A DNA stretch of 64,000 nt from Oryzisolibacter propanilivorax (GCF_900103645.1 NZ_FNHP01000003.1:62001-126000); one strand, 5' to 3'; positions 15,526 through 29,119 are shown, numbered from the stretch's first letter. The notes: generated by a model not told the origin, from the letters alone. Translations and numbers: made by a program.

Positions 15526-17319
15526 TCAGAAGCTTTCCCAGTCGTCGCCCGCCGCGGGCGGGCGCGCGGCCCGGGCCGGCGCGGCAGCGGGCAGCGCCGG
15601 CGGCGTGGAGCGGCCTGGCCGGGCAACGGCCGTGCGCGGCGCAGAGGCGGCCACCGGCATGGGTGATGGGGCCGCCCGACCGGCAGACGCGGCAGCAGCA
15701 CTGCCGCCCTGCCGGATGGACGCGGACGCGGCTGCCGGACCGGTGGCCGTCAGTGTGGCCGCAAGGGCGCTGACTCCGTCCACCTGGAACGTGCCCACCA
15801 CCTGCGCCAGCTGCTGCGCCTGCTCACGCAGGCTTTGCGCGGCGGCGGCGCTTTGCTCGACCAGGGCGGCGTTTTGCTGCGTCATCTGGTCCAGCTGGCC
15901 CACCGCCTGGTTGACCTGCGATACGCCGGCGCTCTGCTCGGCGGCGGCAGTAGTGATCTCGCCGATCATGTCGGCCACGCGCTGCACCGACTGCACGATC
16001 TCGTCCATGGTGCCGCCGGCCTCGCGCACCAGGCGCGCGCCGTCGTCCACGCCCTGCACCGAGGTGTCGATCAGCGCCTTGATCTCGCGTGCCGCCTGGG
16101 CGCTGCGTTGCGCCAGGCCGCGCACCTCGCCGGCGACCACCGCGAAGCCCCGGCCGGCGTCGCCGGCGCGCGCTGCCTCCACCGCCGCGTTCAGCGCCAG
16201 GATGTTGGTCTGGAAGGCAATGGAGTCGATCACGCCGACGATCTCGGCGATGCGCTGGCTGCTGGACTGGATGCCCTGCATGGTGGCGACCACCTGGCCG
16301 ACCACCGCGCCGCCGCGTTCGGCCACCGTGCGCGCGCCGCCGGCCAGCTGGCTGGCCTGCGCGGCGCTGCCGGCGCTCTGGGCGATGGTGCCGGTGAACT
16401 GCTCCATCGCGGCCGCGGTCTGCTGCAGGTTGCTGGAGGCGCTCTCGGTGCGCGCCGACAGGTCCTGGTTGCCGGCGGCGATCTGGCTGCTGGCGGTGGC
16501 GATGCTGTCGGTGCTGCGCCGCACCTGTTGCACCATGCCGGCCAGCGCCGCGCGCATGGCCTCCAGCGACGCCAACAGCGCCCCGAATTCGTCGCCGCGC
16601 GCCTCGCCCTGCTGCGTCTGGGCGCGCAGATCACCCTGGGCGATGCGCGCGGCCACCTGGTTGGCCTGCGCCAGCGGGCGCTGAATGCTGCGGATCAGGA
16701 AGAACGCCCCGGCGACGATGGCCAGCAGCAGCGCCGCCACCGCCACGCCGGCCAGGCGCACCGTGTCCAGCCGGGTGGCCGACATCGCCTCCTGGCGCTG
16801 GCGCGCGGTCTGCTCGAACTGCTGCACCAGCTGCTCCAGCGTGGCCAAGTAGGCGGTCACCGCGGGGGTCAGCGACTGCACCGCCAGCCGCGCCGCGCCT
16901 TCATAGTCGCTGTCGTCACGCAGGCGGCGGGCCTGGGCGCGCAGCTCGGTCATGGTCTTGCGGGCGCTGGCCACGCGCGCCATCTGCGCGCGTTCGGCCT
17001 CGGTCAGGTCAAGCGCCTCCAGCTCTTTTTGCATCTGGCTGATGCGCGCGCTGGTGGCGGCCAGGTCGTCCTGGAAGGCTCGCTCGACCTCTATCTCACT
17101 GCTCAGCACCAGCGCCAGGGTGCGCGCGGCGTTCAGCTCCGTCAGCGACTTCCAGCGCGTGACCAGCTGCTGGCGCTGGGCGCTGCCCTGCAGCACCACA
17201 TCGGCCTCGGCCTGGGCGCGCGCCGAGCGCAGCGCCGACACCCCCACCACCGCCACCAGGGCTACCACGATGGCGGCCACGGCGAGCCAGAGCTTGTGCG
17301 ACAGACGCAGGGATTTCAT
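15526..17319 (-). CDS. Methyl-accepting chemotaxis protein
   Basis: A 597-residue chemoreceptor. Membrane segment 1 is at about 10-30, a periplasmic four-helix bundle at about 31-187, membrane segment 2 at about 188-210, HAMP at about 211-263, then the signalling domain. The conserved tip [20 protein letters not shown], which contacts CheA/CheW, is present. A Pro/Ala-rich linker ends in DDWESF, resembling the CheR/CheB-tethering pentapeptide (NWETF in Tar). The ligand is unknown. No chemotaxis kinase genes are nearby, so it is an orphan receptor locus. Confidence 0.93.
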   Translation of the reverse strand: MKSLRLSHKLWLAVAAIVVALVAVVGVSALRSARAQAEADVVLQGSAQRQQLVTRWKSLTELNAARTLALVLSSEIEVERAFQDDLAATSARISQMQKELEALDLTEAERAQMARVASARKTMTELRAQARRLRDDSDYEGAARLAVQSLTPAVTAYLATLEQLVQQFEQTARQRQEAMSATRLDTVRLAGVAVAALLLAIVAGAFFLIRSIQRPLAQANQVAARIAQGDLRAQTQQGEARGDEFGALLASLEAMRAALAGMVQQVRRSTDSIATASSQIAAGNQDLSARTESASSNLQQTAAAMEQFTGTIAQSAGSAAQASQLAGGARTVAERGGAVVGQVVATMQGIQSSSQRIAEIVGVIDSIAFQTNILALNAAVEAARAGDAGRGFAVVAGEVRGLAQRSAQAAREIKALIDTSVQGVDDGARLVREAGGTMDEIVQSVQRVADMIGEITTAAAEQSAGVSQVNQAVGQLDQMTQQNAALVEQSAAAAQSLREQAQQLAQVVGTFQVDGVSALAATLTATGPAAASASIRQGGSAAAASAGRAAPSPMPVAASAPRTAVARPGRSTPPALPAAAPARAARPPAAGDDWESF

Positions 17320-17420
17320 GGAAGAGGCCAGAAGTCGTGAGAAACGGAAATGCTACCAAATGCATTCCTGCGCACTCCTGACGCGGCCACGACGGCTGCG
17401 CGGCACCGGCACCGACATCT

Positions 17421-17486
17421 AAAAAATCCAGGCTTTCAGGCCCTTAACCCATATGGACAAAGGGCATTCAGCTCCTGATTCAGGAG
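17421..17486 (-). repeat. Composite palindromic repeat, copy 4 (downstream of parC)
   Basis: On the minus strand GCTCCTGAATCAGGAGC-type stem, then GAATGCCCTTTGTCC, ATATGGGTTAAGGGC, and a GGATTTTTT tail. It follows the parC stop by about 10 nt, and its stem plus T-tract make a plausible terminator for parC. Confidence 0.7.
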
Positions 17487-17496
17487 CGACCAGGCA

Positions 17497-19845
<2,349 letters not shown>

Positions 19846-19898
19846 GCTATTGAAAATATAGCTGAATGCCTGCAAATTTAAAGGGCTGCAGGCCGATA
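19846..19898 (+). repeat. Composite palindromic repeat, copy 5 (parC-parE gap)
   Basis: GCTATTGAAAATATAGC stem (19846-19862), then TGAATGCCTGCAAATT and TAAAGGGCTGCAGGCC. It abuts the parC start codon, within the 90-bp parE-parC gap. Confidence 0.75.
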
Positions 19899-19935
19899 CA
19901 GCTTGAAAACAGTGGGGCCGCGAGCGAAGGCGGCG

Positions 19936-21921
<1,986 letters not shown>

Positions 21922-21929
21922 GGCGGCGG

Positions 21930-21935
21930 ATTGTA
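21930..21935 (-). promoter_or_regulatory. Candidate -10 box of parE (near-leaderless)
   Basis: TACAAT on the minus strand. The expected transcription start would fall about 2 nt before the parE ATG. No convincing -35 hexamer is visible. Confidence 0.4.
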
Positions 21936-22001
21936 ATTACTGGGATTGCGTACAGTATTTTGCGCTTTTTCAGGCGCCGGGCGATGCTTGCGGGTTTTCG
22001 C

Positions 22002-22007
22002 TACATT
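22002..22007 (+). promoter_or_regulatory. Candidate -10 box of the MFS gene (leaderless)
   Basis: TACATT, 6 nt before the ATG at 22014, so +1 would coincide with the A of the start codon. The -35 is weak. Confidence 0.35.
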
Positions 22008-22013
22008 TGCGCG

Positions 22014-23249
22014 ATGTCCTCCTTACCCACCCCGCCGGCGCGCCTGTCCATGCTGCAGGTGCTGGCCTGCGGCGCCGCTGTCGTCACCCTGTCCATGGGC
22101 ATCCGCCACGGCTTCGGCCTGTGGCTGCAGCCAATTACGCAGGACATGGGCTGGACGCGGCAGACCTTCGCGCTGGCCATGGCCATCCAGAACCTGTCGT
22201 GGGGTCTGTTCGGCATTTTCGGCGGCATGGTGGCGGACCGCTTCGGCGCCTTCCGCGTGCTGGTGGGCGGGGCGATTCTGTACGCTGGCGGGCTGGCCGG
22301 CATGGCGCTGTCGCCCACGCCGGGGCTGTTCGCGCTGACCACCGGCGTGGTCATCGGCGCGGCGCAGGCGGGCACCACCTACGCCATCATCTACGGCGTG
22401 CTGGGGCGGCAGATCGCGGCCGAGCGGCGCTCGTGGGCCATGGGCGTGGCGGCGGCAGCGGGCTCGTTCGGGCAGTTTCTGATGGTGCCGCTGGAGGGGC
22501 AGCTGATCGCGGCCCTTGGCTGGCAGCAGGCGCTGCTGGTGCTAGGGGCCATGGCGCTGCTCATCATCCCGCTGGCATACGGCCTGCGCGAGCCGGGTTT
22601 CTCTGCCGGCGCCGTGCCCGCGCCGCGCTCGCAGAGCCTGGGCGAGGCGATGGTGGAGGCGCTGCGCTACAAGAGTTTCGTGCTGCTGACGCTCGGCTAC
22701 TTCGTTTGCGGCTTCCAAGTGGTGTTCATCGGCGTGCACATGCCCAGCTACCTGAAGGACCACGGCCTGTCGCCGCAGGTGGCCAGCTTCGCGCTGGCGC
22801 TGATCGGACTGTTCAACGTCTTCGGCACCTACGCCGCCGGGGTGCTGGGCCAACGCATCCCCAAGCGCACCATCCTGGTGTTCATCTACTGGGCGCGGGC
22901 GGTGGTCATCACGGTGTTCCTGCTGGTGCCGCTGTCGCCGGCGTCGGTATATGTCTTCTCTGCCGTGATGGGCGCGCTGTGGCTGTCCACCGTGCCGCCG
23001 ACCAACGCCACGGTAGCGCAGATCTTCGGCGTGCAGCATCTGTCCATGCTCAGCGGCTTCGTGTTCTTCAGCCACCAGATCGGCAGCTTCCTGGGCGTGT
23101 GGCTGGGCGGCTACCTGTACGACCGCACCGGCAGCTACGACATCGTGTGGTGGCTGGCCATCGTCCTGGGCGTGCTGGCCGGACTGGTCAATTTGCCGGT
23201 GCGCGAGGCCGCCATCGTGCGCGCGCCTGCCGCGGCGGCAGCGGCATGA
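22014..23249 (+). CDS. MFS transporter (oxalate/formate antiporter-like)
   Basis: A 411-residue, 12-helix major facilitator. The loop 2-3 signature GGMVADRFGAFRVLVGG is intact, and the second half has GVLGQRIPKRTILVFIYWAR. The overall type (GIRHGFGLWLQPITQDMGWTRQTF) resembles monocarboxylate/oxalate-formate type carriers, but the substrate cannot be assigned. The start is taken at ATG 22014 (MSSLPTPP); ATG 21984 is an in-frame alternative. Divergent from parE. Its stop overlaps the start of a 45-residue membrane protein gene. Confidence 0.88.
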   Translation: MSSLPTPPARLSMLQVLACGAAVVTLSMGIRHGFGLWLQPITQDMGWTRQTFALAMAIQNLSWGLFGIFGGMVADRFGAFRVLVGGAILYAGGLAGMALSPTPGLFALTTGVVIGAAQAGTTYAIIYGVLGRQIAAERRSWAMGVAAAAGSFGQFLMVPLEGQLIAALGWQQALLVLGAMALLIIPLAYGLREPGFSAGAVPAPRSQSLGEAMVEALRYKSFVLLTLGYFVCGFQVVFIGVHMPSYLKDHGLSPQVASFALALIGLFNVFGTYAAGVLGQRIPKRTILVFIYWARAVVITVFLLVPLSPASVYVFSAVMGALWLSTVPPTNATVAQIFGVQHLSMLSGFVFFSHQIGSFLGVWLGGYLYDRTGSYDIVWWLAIVLGVLAGLVNLPVREAAIVRAPAAAAAA

Positions 23250-23383
23250 GCGCCACGGCTACGCCGCTGCTGCGCTGGGCTTGGCGCGCGCTGGTGCTGG
23301 CCGCGCTGCTGGCGGTGTTTGCCTGGTACCTGCAACCCGACTTCATGCTCACGCTGGCCGACCAGCTGTGGAGCTGCTTATAG
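23246..23383 (+). CDS. Small single-pass membrane protein
   Basis: A 45-residue reading frame whose ATG overlaps the MFS stop (ATGA), a layout that usually means translational coupling. It has one hydrophobic segment (WRALVLAALLAVFAWYL, about residues 13-29) and a short C-terminal tail ending in DQLWSCL. I do not recognise a family. The tight coupling suggests it is made together with the transporter and may associate with it. It could also be a chance frame. Confidence 0.5.
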   Translation: MSATATPLLRWAWRALVLAALLAVFAWYLQPDFMLTLADQLWSCL

Positions 23384-23399
23384 AAAGACCTGCATTTTC

Positions 23400-23963
23400 A
23401 TGACCGCCATCTCTGCCCCTGCCGCGCTGGAAACACCTTCGGACTGGATCGTGCGCTGGGCACACCTGGTGCCTGCCGGCGGCGCGGTGCTGGACGTGGC
23501 CTGCGGCGGCGGCCGACACCTGCGCTGGTTTCATGAAAGAAATCACCCGGTAGCCGGCGTGGATAAATCTCCGATAGCTATTGAAGATATAGCAAAGGGC
23601 GGCACTTTCATCGAGGCCGATATCGAGGCCGGCCCCTGGCCGCTGGTTGGCCGGCGCTTCGCCGCCGTGGTGGTCACCAAGTACCTGTGGCGCCCGCTGC
23701 TGCCGACGCTGGTGGACAGCGTGGCACCCGGCGGCGTGCTGCTGTACGAGACCTTCGCCCAGGGCAACGAGACCGTGGGCTCGCCGCGCAACCCGGACTT
23801 CCTGCTGGCGCCGGGCGAGCTGCTGCGTGCGTGCGAAGACCTGCGCGTGGTGGCCTACGAGGACGGCTTCCTGGACGGGCCCGCACGCTTCGTGCAGCGC
23901 ATCGCGGCGGCGCGTCCGCCGCAGGGCATGGCCGGGCCGCTGCGCCTGCCGCTCGCTAGTTAG
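23400..23963 (+). CDS. Class I SAM-dependent methyltransferase
   Basis: A 187-residue small methyltransferase. Motif I is [15 protein letters not shown] (about 31-45), followed by the acidic strand end VAGVDKS and motif IV region [15 protein letters not shown], then a post-motif [11 protein letters not shown]. It resembles TehB-type enzymes, but the substrate is unknown. Residues about 60-70 ([11 protein letters not shown]) are encoded by a fragment of the dispersed palindrome. The start is ATG 23400. It is followed by dapA after 37 bp on the same strand. Confidence 0.85.
   Translation: MTAISAPAALETPSDWIVRWAHLVPAGGAVLDVACGGGRHLRWFHERNHPVAGVDKSPIAIEDIAKGGTFIEADIEAGPWPLVGRRFAAVVVTKYLWRPLLPTLVDSVAPGGVLLYETFAQGNETVGSPRNPDFLLAPGELLRACEDLRVVAYEDGFLDGPARFVQRIAAARPPQGMAGPLRLPLAS
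23577..23609 (+). repeat. Composite palindrome fragment, copy 6 (inside methyltransferase)
   Basis: GCTATTGAAGATATAGC, nearly identical to the first stem of copy 5, followed by AAAGGGC. Only part of the element is present, and it is in frame. Confidence 0.5.
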
Positions 23964-24000
23964 AATGCCTTTTTCCCATTCTTCCGGTTCAAGCGCGTCC

Positions 24001-24900
24001 ATGAACTCTTCCAGCGCCCCCCTCACGGGCAGCATCGTCGCCCTCGTCACGCCCATGCAGGACGACGGCAGTGTGGACTACCCTGCCCTGCGCCGCCTGA
24101 TCGACTGGCACATCCAAGAAGGCACGGACTGCATCGGCGTCGTCGGCACCACGGGCGAGTCGCCCACGGTGAATGTCGAGGAGCACCGCGAGATCATCCG
24201 GGTGTCCGTGGAGCAGGCCGCCGGCCGCGTGCCGATCATGGCCGGCTGCGGCGCCAACTCCACGCACGAGGCCATCGCCCTGGCACGCTACGCCAAGCAG
24301 GTGGGCGCGGACAGCCAGCTGCAGGTCGTGCCCTACTACAACAAGCCGACGCAGGAAGGCCAGTACCGGCACTTCAAGGCGATCGCGGAAGCCGTCGGCG
24401 ACCTGCCGATGGTGCTGTACAACGTGCCCGGGCGCTCGGTGGCGGACATGCAGCACGAGACCGTGCTGCGTCTGGCGCAGGTGCCGGGCATCGTCGGCAT
24501 CAAGGAGGCCACGGGCGACATCGCGCGCGCGCAGTGGCTGATCCGCGACCTGCCCGAGGGCTTTGCCGTGTACTCCGGCGACGACCCCACCGCCGTGGCG
24601 CTGATGCTGTGCGGCGGCCACGGCAACATCAGCGTGACGGCCAACGTCGCCCCGCGCCTGATGCACGAACTGTGCGTGGCAGCCATCGCCGGCGACCGCC
24701 GCACGGCCATGGACATCCAGTTCCAGCTGATGCCGCTGCACAAGCATCTGTTCGTCGAGGCCAACCCGATCCCCGTGAAGTGGGCGGTGGCCCGCATGGG
24801 CCTGTGCGGCGGCGCCATGCGCCTGCCCATGACGCCCCTGACGCAGGCCAACGAGGCCGTCGTGGAAGGCGCGCTGCGCGCCGCCGGCCTGCTGGCCTGA
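24001..24900 (+). CDS. dapA: 4-hydroxy-tetrahydrodipicolinate synthase
   Basis: A 299-residue enzyme that condenses pyruvate with aspartate semialdehyde, the first step committed to lysine and diaminopimelate. The TIM-barrel motifs are present: GTTGESPT, the Tyr of [16 protein letters not shown], and the Schiff-base Lys in GIKEATGD. The start is ATG 24001. TAGAAT at 23961-23966 is a possible -10, giving a leader of about 28 nt. The next gene is bamC, the same order as dapA-nlpB in E. coli. Confidence 0.97.
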   Translation: MNSSSAPLTGSIVALVTPMQDDGSVDYPALRRLIDWHIQEGTDCIGVVGTTGESPTVNVEEHREIIRVSVEQAAGRVPIMAGCGANSTHEAIALARYAKQVGADSQLQVVPYYNKPTQEGQYRHFKAIAEAVGDLPMVLYNVPGRSVADMQHETVLRLAQVPGIVGIKEATGDIARAQWLIRDLPEGFAVYSGDDPTAVALMLCGGHGNISVTANVAPRLMHELCVAAIAGDRRTAMDIQFQLMPLHKHLFVEANPIPVKWAVARMGLCGGAMRLPMTPLTQANEAVVEGALRAAGLLA

Positions 24901-24963
24901 CGCTTCGTTGACCGCGTCCCTTCGTTTTCGCGCCCCACTTATCGATCGACGAGGAATCTTCTC

Positions 24964-26058
24964 GTGAACCCTAGCACCCGCATCGGCCTGATTGGCCTTG
25001 CCCTGAGCCTGTCGGCCTGCTCCGTCCTGGAGAACGACAAGATCGACTACAAGAGCGCCACCAAGGGCGCGACGCTGGAAGTGCCACCGGACCTGACGCA
25101 GCTGTCGCGCGACACGCGCTACACCGTGCCCGGCGGCGTGGTCTCGGCGGCGGCCTTCGAAGCCGGCCGGGCACAGCAGCCCAGCCACGCCACCGGTGCC
25201 GCGCCCAAGGCCATCGGCGACGTGCGCATCGAGCGCGACGGCAACCAGCGCTGGCTGGTGGTGGCACGCCCGGCCGACCAGCTGTGGGAGCCGGTGCGCG
25301 ACTTCTGGCTGGAAAGCGGCTTCGTGTACACGCTGGAAAACCGTGATCTGGGCCTGCTGGAAACCGACTGGGCGGAAAACCGCGCCAAGCTGCCGCAGGA
25401 CATCATCCGCTCGACCATCGGCAAGGTCTTCGACTCGCTGTACTCGACCGGCGAGCGCGACAAGTTCCGCACGCGCCTGGAGCGCCGCGCCGACGGCGGC
25501 ACCGAGATCTACGTCAGCCACCGCGGCATGATCGAGGTCTTCAGCAATTCGCAGAAGGACCAGACTGTCTGGCAGCCGCGCCCGGCCGACCCCGAGCTGG
25601 AAACCGAGTTCCTGCGCCGCATGATGGTCAAGCTGGGCGTGTCCGAGGAGCAGTCGCGCGCCGCGGCGGCCGCCCCGGTGCCGGTGACGCCCTCGGCCCG
25701 CATCACCCAGGTGGGCGGCGCGCCGGCGGTGCAGATCGCCGAGCCCTTCGACCGCGCCTGGCGCCGCGTCGGCGTGGCGCTGGACCGCACCGGCTTCACC
25801 GTGGAAGACCGCGACCGCAGCCAGGGCGTGTACTTCGTGCGCTATGTCGAGCCCAATGCCGACAAGCAGGACAAGAAGGGCTTCTTCGGCAAACTGTTCA
25901 GCCGCGGCAAGGACGCGGCGCCGCCGGTCAAGTACCGCATCGTGGTGCGCAGCGAAGGCGAGCTGAGCACCGTCTCGGTGCTGAACGCCGCCGGCGCGCC
26001 GGAGTCCTCGGCCACCGCCGAGCGCATCGTGCGCGTGATCGCCGACGACCTGAAGTAA
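24964..26058 (+). CDS. bamC: Outer membrane assembly lipoprotein BamC (NlpB)
   Basis: A 364-residue lipoprotein of the BAM complex that folds outer-membrane proteins. The signal ends with the lipobox LSACS (Cys about 19). The next stretch NDKIDYKSA and EVPPDLTQL is the conserved unstructured segment that contacts BamD. Two helix-grip domains follow (about 85-215 and 245-364). The start is GTG 24964, with GAGGAA upstream. Placement after dapA supports the call. Confidence 0.93.
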   Translation: MNPSTRIGLIGLALSLSACSVLENDKIDYKSATKGATLEVPPDLTQLSRDTRYTVPGGVVSAAAFEAGRAQQPSHATGAAPKAIGDVRIERDGNQRWLVVARPADQLWEPVRDFWLESGFVYTLENRDLGLLETDWAENRAKLPQDIIRSTIGKVFDSLYSTGERDKFRTRLERRADGGTEIYVSHRGMIEVFSNSQKDQTVWQPRPADPELETEFLRRMMVKLGVSEEQSRAAAAAPVPVTPSARITQVGGAPAVQIAEPFDRAWRRVGVALDRTGFTVEDRDRSQGVYFVRYVEPNADKQDKKGFFGKLFSRGKDAAPPVKYRIVVRSEGELSTVSVLNAAGAPESSATAERIVRVIADDLK

Positions 26059-26059
26059 C

Positions 26060-26857
26060 TTGCTGCGCTTTCGCAACCTGGCCAGCGGCAGCGGCGGCAA
26101 CGCCACGCTGATCGAGGGTGGCGAGGGTGGCAGCACCGCCCGCCGCCTGCTGATGGACTGCGGCCTGAGCCTGCGCCAGATCGACCTGCGCCTGGCGGCG
26201 GCGGGCACCAGCGCCGCCGGGCTGCACGCGGTGTTCATCACCCATGAGCATTCCGACCACACCGGTTGCGTGCTGAAGCTGGCGCTGCGCGAGCGCCTGC
26301 CGGTGTGGATGAGCGAGGGCACCTGGCAGGCCATGGGCGCGCCCGACCTGGATGGGCTGCTGCGCATCGCCCGCGCCGGCGAGGCCATCGACCTGGGCGG
26401 GCTGCAGGCCCTGCCCTTCGCCGTGCCGCACGACGCACGCGAGCCGCTGCACCTGCGCTGCAGCGACGGCGCCAGCCACATCGGCCTGCTGACCGACCTG
26501 GGCCATGCGCCCGATGAGGTGCTGGCGCACCTGCAGGGCTGCACCGCGCTGCTGCTGGAGACCAACCACGACAGCGACCTGCTGCATGGCGGCGGCTATC
26601 CGGTGTTCCTCAAGCGGCGCATCGCCGGGCCGTTGGGCCATCTGCCCAACGACGCCAGCGCGGCACTGCTGCACAGTGTCTGCCACCCCGGCCTGCGCCA
26701 CGTGGCGGCGGCACACCTGAGCGCGCGCAACAACCAGCCGCAGCTGGCCCAGGCCGCGCTGGCCGGCGCGCTGGGCTGCGCCGCGCAGGACATCATCGTC
26801 GCCGACCAGCGCGCCGGCACGCCCTGGATCGAGGCCAGCCGCGGGCTCTGGCACTGA
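26060..26857 (+). CDS. MBL-fold metallo-hydrolase (YycJ/WalJ-like)
   Basis: A 265-residue metallo-beta-lactamase-fold protein. It opens with the family's FRNLASGSGGNATLIEG, and the metal-binding motif is THEHSDHTG. A later LLETNHDSDLL and the C-terminal AHLSARNNQPQLA also fit the YycJ-like branch, which has been linked to DNA processing nucleases in Gram-positives. The start is a TTG at 26060, one base after the bamC stop, so it is co-translated with bamC. The substrate is not known. Confidence 0.88.
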   Translation: MLRFRNLASGSGGNATLIEGGEGGSTARRLLMDCGLSLRQIDLRLAAAGTSAAGLHAVFITHEHSDHTGCVLKLALRERLPVWMSEGTWQAMGAPDLDGLLRIARAGEAIDLGGLQALPFAVPHDAREPLHLRCSDGASHIGLLTDLGHAPDEVLAHLQGCTALLLETNHDSDLLHGGGYPVFLKRRIAGPLGHLPNDASAALLHSVCHPGLRHVAAAHLSARNNQPQLAQAALAGALGCAAQDIIVADQRAGTPWIEASRGLWH

Positions 26858-26904
26858 AACCCGCCCGGAAGGCAAGCGGCGCGCCAGCACATTCCCCAGG
26901 CAAC

Positions 26905-26938
26905 AAAAAACCCCGTCCGCCAGGCGGTACGGGGTTGT
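26905..26938. terminator. Rho-independent terminator
   Basis: ACCCCGTCCGCC-A-GGCGGTACGGGGT stem, with TTTTTTG following on the minus strand. It ends the Ala-rich lipoprotein transcript and probably also serves the convergent bamC-MBL side. Confidence 0.9.
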
Positions 26939-26985
26939 TCCAGCGAGCCGCGCGGCAGTGGAGCCGCGCAGCCAGCGCAACGGCC

Positions 26986-27264
26986 TTACTTGTTGGCGTC
27001 CTTGTTGGCTTCCGAAGCCGAGCTGGCAGCGGACGCGGCAGCGTCGGCAGCTGCCTTGGCGGCGTCGGCCGAATCGGCAGCGGCGTCGGCAGACGAAGCT
27101 GCTGCAGCGGCGTCAGCAGGGGCCGGCGCGGGGGCAGGTGCCGGCTCGGGAGCGGGCACGGGCACCACAACCGGAGCAGGAGCCGGAGCCGGCTCTTCCT
27201 TCTTGCCGCAGGCGGCAAGGGCGGCAGCGGCGATCAAGGCAGCCAGGACGACGGAATTCTTCAT
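26986..27264 (-). CDS. Small Ala/Pro-rich lipoprotein
   Basis: A 92-residue protein with a lipoprotein signal (lipobox LAAC, Cys about 19) and then GKKEEPAPAPAP. A Pro/Ala/Val-rich stretch (about 23-50) is followed by an Ala/Ser/Asp/Lys helix-like stretch (about 51-92). A good Shine-Dalgarno (AGGA) precedes the ATG. The layout, a membrane anchor plus extended linker plus alanine-rich helix, recalls small structural lipoproteins, but I cannot name a family. It has its own terminator and a gap of about 170 bp upstream, so it is probably transcribed alone. Confidence 0.8.
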   Translation of the reverse strand: MKNSVVLAALIAAAALAACGKKEEPAPAPAPVVVPVPAPEPAPAPAPAPADAAAAASSADAAADSADAAKAAADAAASAASSASEANKDANK

Positions 27265-27432
27265 GTCAGTTTCCTAATGATGACGAAGCTAGTTATGAAA
27301 CACCGGACCTCAGCGCCTTGCAGCAATCGGCTCGGCATGGGGCGCTCTGGACACCCCTGGTAAATACCAGCCAACGATTATAGGAACGATTCGTCAATAC
27401 AGAGTTACACGAAGTTTGCTGTTGACATGGCG

Positions 27433-27933
27433 CTACAGCCCCAGCACCGTCGCCGGGAAAGCCGGGCTGCTTCTGGACTGCAGCCACTCGTCCAGCGCCT
27501 CGCGCAGCGCCAGCCGGCGCACCGGCTGAGCGTCGCAGACACCGCTGCTGCGCACCGGATCATGGCGCTGCAGCACCCAGGCCGGAGACCACAGCGCACT
27601 GGGCAGCGCCAGTGGATCGCGCGTCGTTGCCCGGCGGCAGGTGATGAGGTGGTCCCACTGCCGGCGCCACTGGACGAAGCGCGGCTGGCGCCGCACCAGA
27701 TCGTCGAAATCCACCGCCAGCAAGGTGAAGCGCCGCCCGGTACGGGCCCAGTCGTGCAGCGACTGCACCACCTCACGTTCGCCCAGCGGCCAGTCGGCGA
27801 AGCTGGCATCGGCCAGCAGCAGTTCGCCCCAGCCCTGCCCGGCCGCCGTGGCCAGTGCGGCGCGCACGCACTGGCGAAAGGCGTCGCGCCCGGTGAAGGG
27901 TCCGTCAGGCAATCCAGGCGGTTCAGTGGTCAT
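27433..27933 (-). CDS. Conserved hypothetical protein downstream of roxA
   Basis: A 166-residue soluble protein that I do not assign to a characterised family. Visible features are the N-terminal GRDAFRQCVRAALATAA, the core LLLADASFADWPLGEREVV, and VQWRRQWDHLITCR. The acidic and Trp-rich pattern resembles a phospholipase-D-like or stress-related domain common beside roxA in related genomes, but this is only an impression. The start is ATG 27933, 11 nt after the roxA stop, so it is cotranscribed. Confidence 0.75.
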   Translation of the reverse strand: MTTEPPGLPDGPFTGRDAFRQCVRAALATAAGQGWGELLLADASFADWPLGEREVVQSLHDWARTGRRFTLLAVDFDDLVRRQPRFVQWRRQWDHLITCRRATTRDPLALPSALWSPAWVLQRHDPVRSSGVCDAQPVRRLALREALDEWLQSRSSPAFPATVLGL

Positions 27934-27944
27934 TGCCGATTTGC

Positions 27945-29072
27945 TCAATCGCCGGCGCGCGCATGCGCCCAGCCGGCGTCGCACCAGGTGGCCAGCAGTT
28001 CCAGCGCGTCGTCGCTGGCGCGTGCCAGTTCGCGCGGGCCCAGGGTGCGCGTGTCCGCCAGTTGGCGCATCAGCGCCGCGTCGCGCCCGCTGGCGCGAAA
28101 GCTCTCGCCGTTGATGAAGACATGCTGCTCGTCGTACAGCATGCGCGTGCGCCGGTCCAGCACCACCTGCTCCATCAGCGTGCCGACGGGCGCGGGCTCG
28201 AACCAGACGCTGGGCTTGGGCTCGGTCAGCGCCTCGCCCAGCGCGCATTCCAGCGCCCCGCCCTGCGCCAGCGCGCGCTGCACCGCCTGGCGCGCGAAGT
28301 CCTGCAGCTGGGCCGGGATGGCACCGGGATTGGGCACCGCAGGCTGCTTCGGGTCGCGGTAGATGGGCGCGCCGTCCTCGTCACCCGCGGCATCGGCCAG
28401 GCGCAGCAGGACCTCGTGCGCCAGGCCAGCACGGTCCGGCGAGCGAAAGCCGATGGAATAGGTCATGCACTCGCCCTCGGCGACACCGTCGTGCGCCCAG
28501 CGCGGCGGCAGGTACAGCAGGTCGCCCGGCTCCAGCACGTATTCCTCTTCCGGTTCGAAGTTTGCCAGGATCTTCAGCGGCAGCCCGTCCACCAGCGTGG
28601 CGTCGCGCTGGCGGCCGATGCGCCAGCGCCGCCGGCCCTGTGCCTGCAGCAGGAACACGTCGTAGCTGTCGAAGTGCGGCCCGACGCCGCCGCCGTCGCT
28701 GGCATAGCTGATCATCAGGTCGTCCAGCCGCGCCTGCGGCACGAAGGCGAACTGCTGCATCAGCGCATGCGTGGCGTCGTCGTGCAGGTCCACGCCCTGC
28801 ACCAGCACCGTCCATTCGCGCGCGCTCAAGGCGGGAATGGCACGGCGCGGCACCGGACCGTGGCGCAGCAGCCAGCGGCCGTCGCGGTGCTGGATCAGGC
28901 GCGATTCGACATCCTCGCTGCCGGCCAGCTGCAGCAGCGCGGCGCGTCCGATGGGCGGGCGGAAATCGGCAATCGCCTGGCGCACCAGCAGCGGCTTCTT
29001 GTGCCAGTGGCGGCGCATGAACTGCGCGGCGCTCAGGCCGCCCAGCAGGGCAAGGGGTTGTTCTGTATCCAT
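27945..29072 (-). CDS. roxA: Cupin/JmjC ribosomal protein 3-hydroxylase (RoxA/YcfD-like)
   Basis: A 375-residue Fe(II)/2-oxoglutarate oxygenase of the ROX family; the E. coli member hydroxylates an Arg of ribosomal protein L16. The HxD metal motif is in GPHFDSYDVF, and the distal region has GDLLYLPPRWAHDG. The N-terminal LSAAQFMRRHWHKKPLLVR is the family's usual opening, and the winged-helix tail is present. The start is ATG 29072. It is divergent from the SlyD-like gene across 59 bp. Confidence 0.92.
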   Translation of the reverse strand: MDTEQPLALLGGLSAAQFMRRHWHKKPLLVRQAIADFRPPIGRAALLQLAGSEDVESRLIQHRDGRWLLRHGPVPRRAIPALSAREWTVLVQGVDLHDDATHALMQQFAFVPQARLDDLMISYASDGGGVGPHFDSYDVFLLQAQGRRRWRIGRQRDATLVDGLPLKILANFEPEEEYVLEPGDLLYLPPRWAHDGVAEGECMTYSIGFRSPDRAGLAHEVLLRLADAAGDEDGAPIYRDPKQPAVPNPGAIPAQLQDFARQAVQRALAQGGALECALGEALTEPKPSVWFEPAPVGTLMEQVVLDRRTRMLYDEQHVFINGESFRASGRDAALMRQLADTRTLGPRELARASDDALELLATWCDAGWAHARAGD

Positions 29073-29119
29073 GACAGGCGAAGGCCCGGCAACCGGGCAG
29101 TAGGAGGGACGGGATTTGC

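Noticed and set aside
26060-26857. MBL-fold protein as part of the competence machinery
   Set aside because: It is in the dapA-bamC operon and has the YycJ-type start, not a ComEC-like domain.
28185-28215. GGGCTCGAACC stretch resembling a tRNA T-arm
   Set aside because: It lies in roxA coding sequence and no acceptor stem or anticodon arm is found around it; no tRNA or rRNA gene was found in the window.
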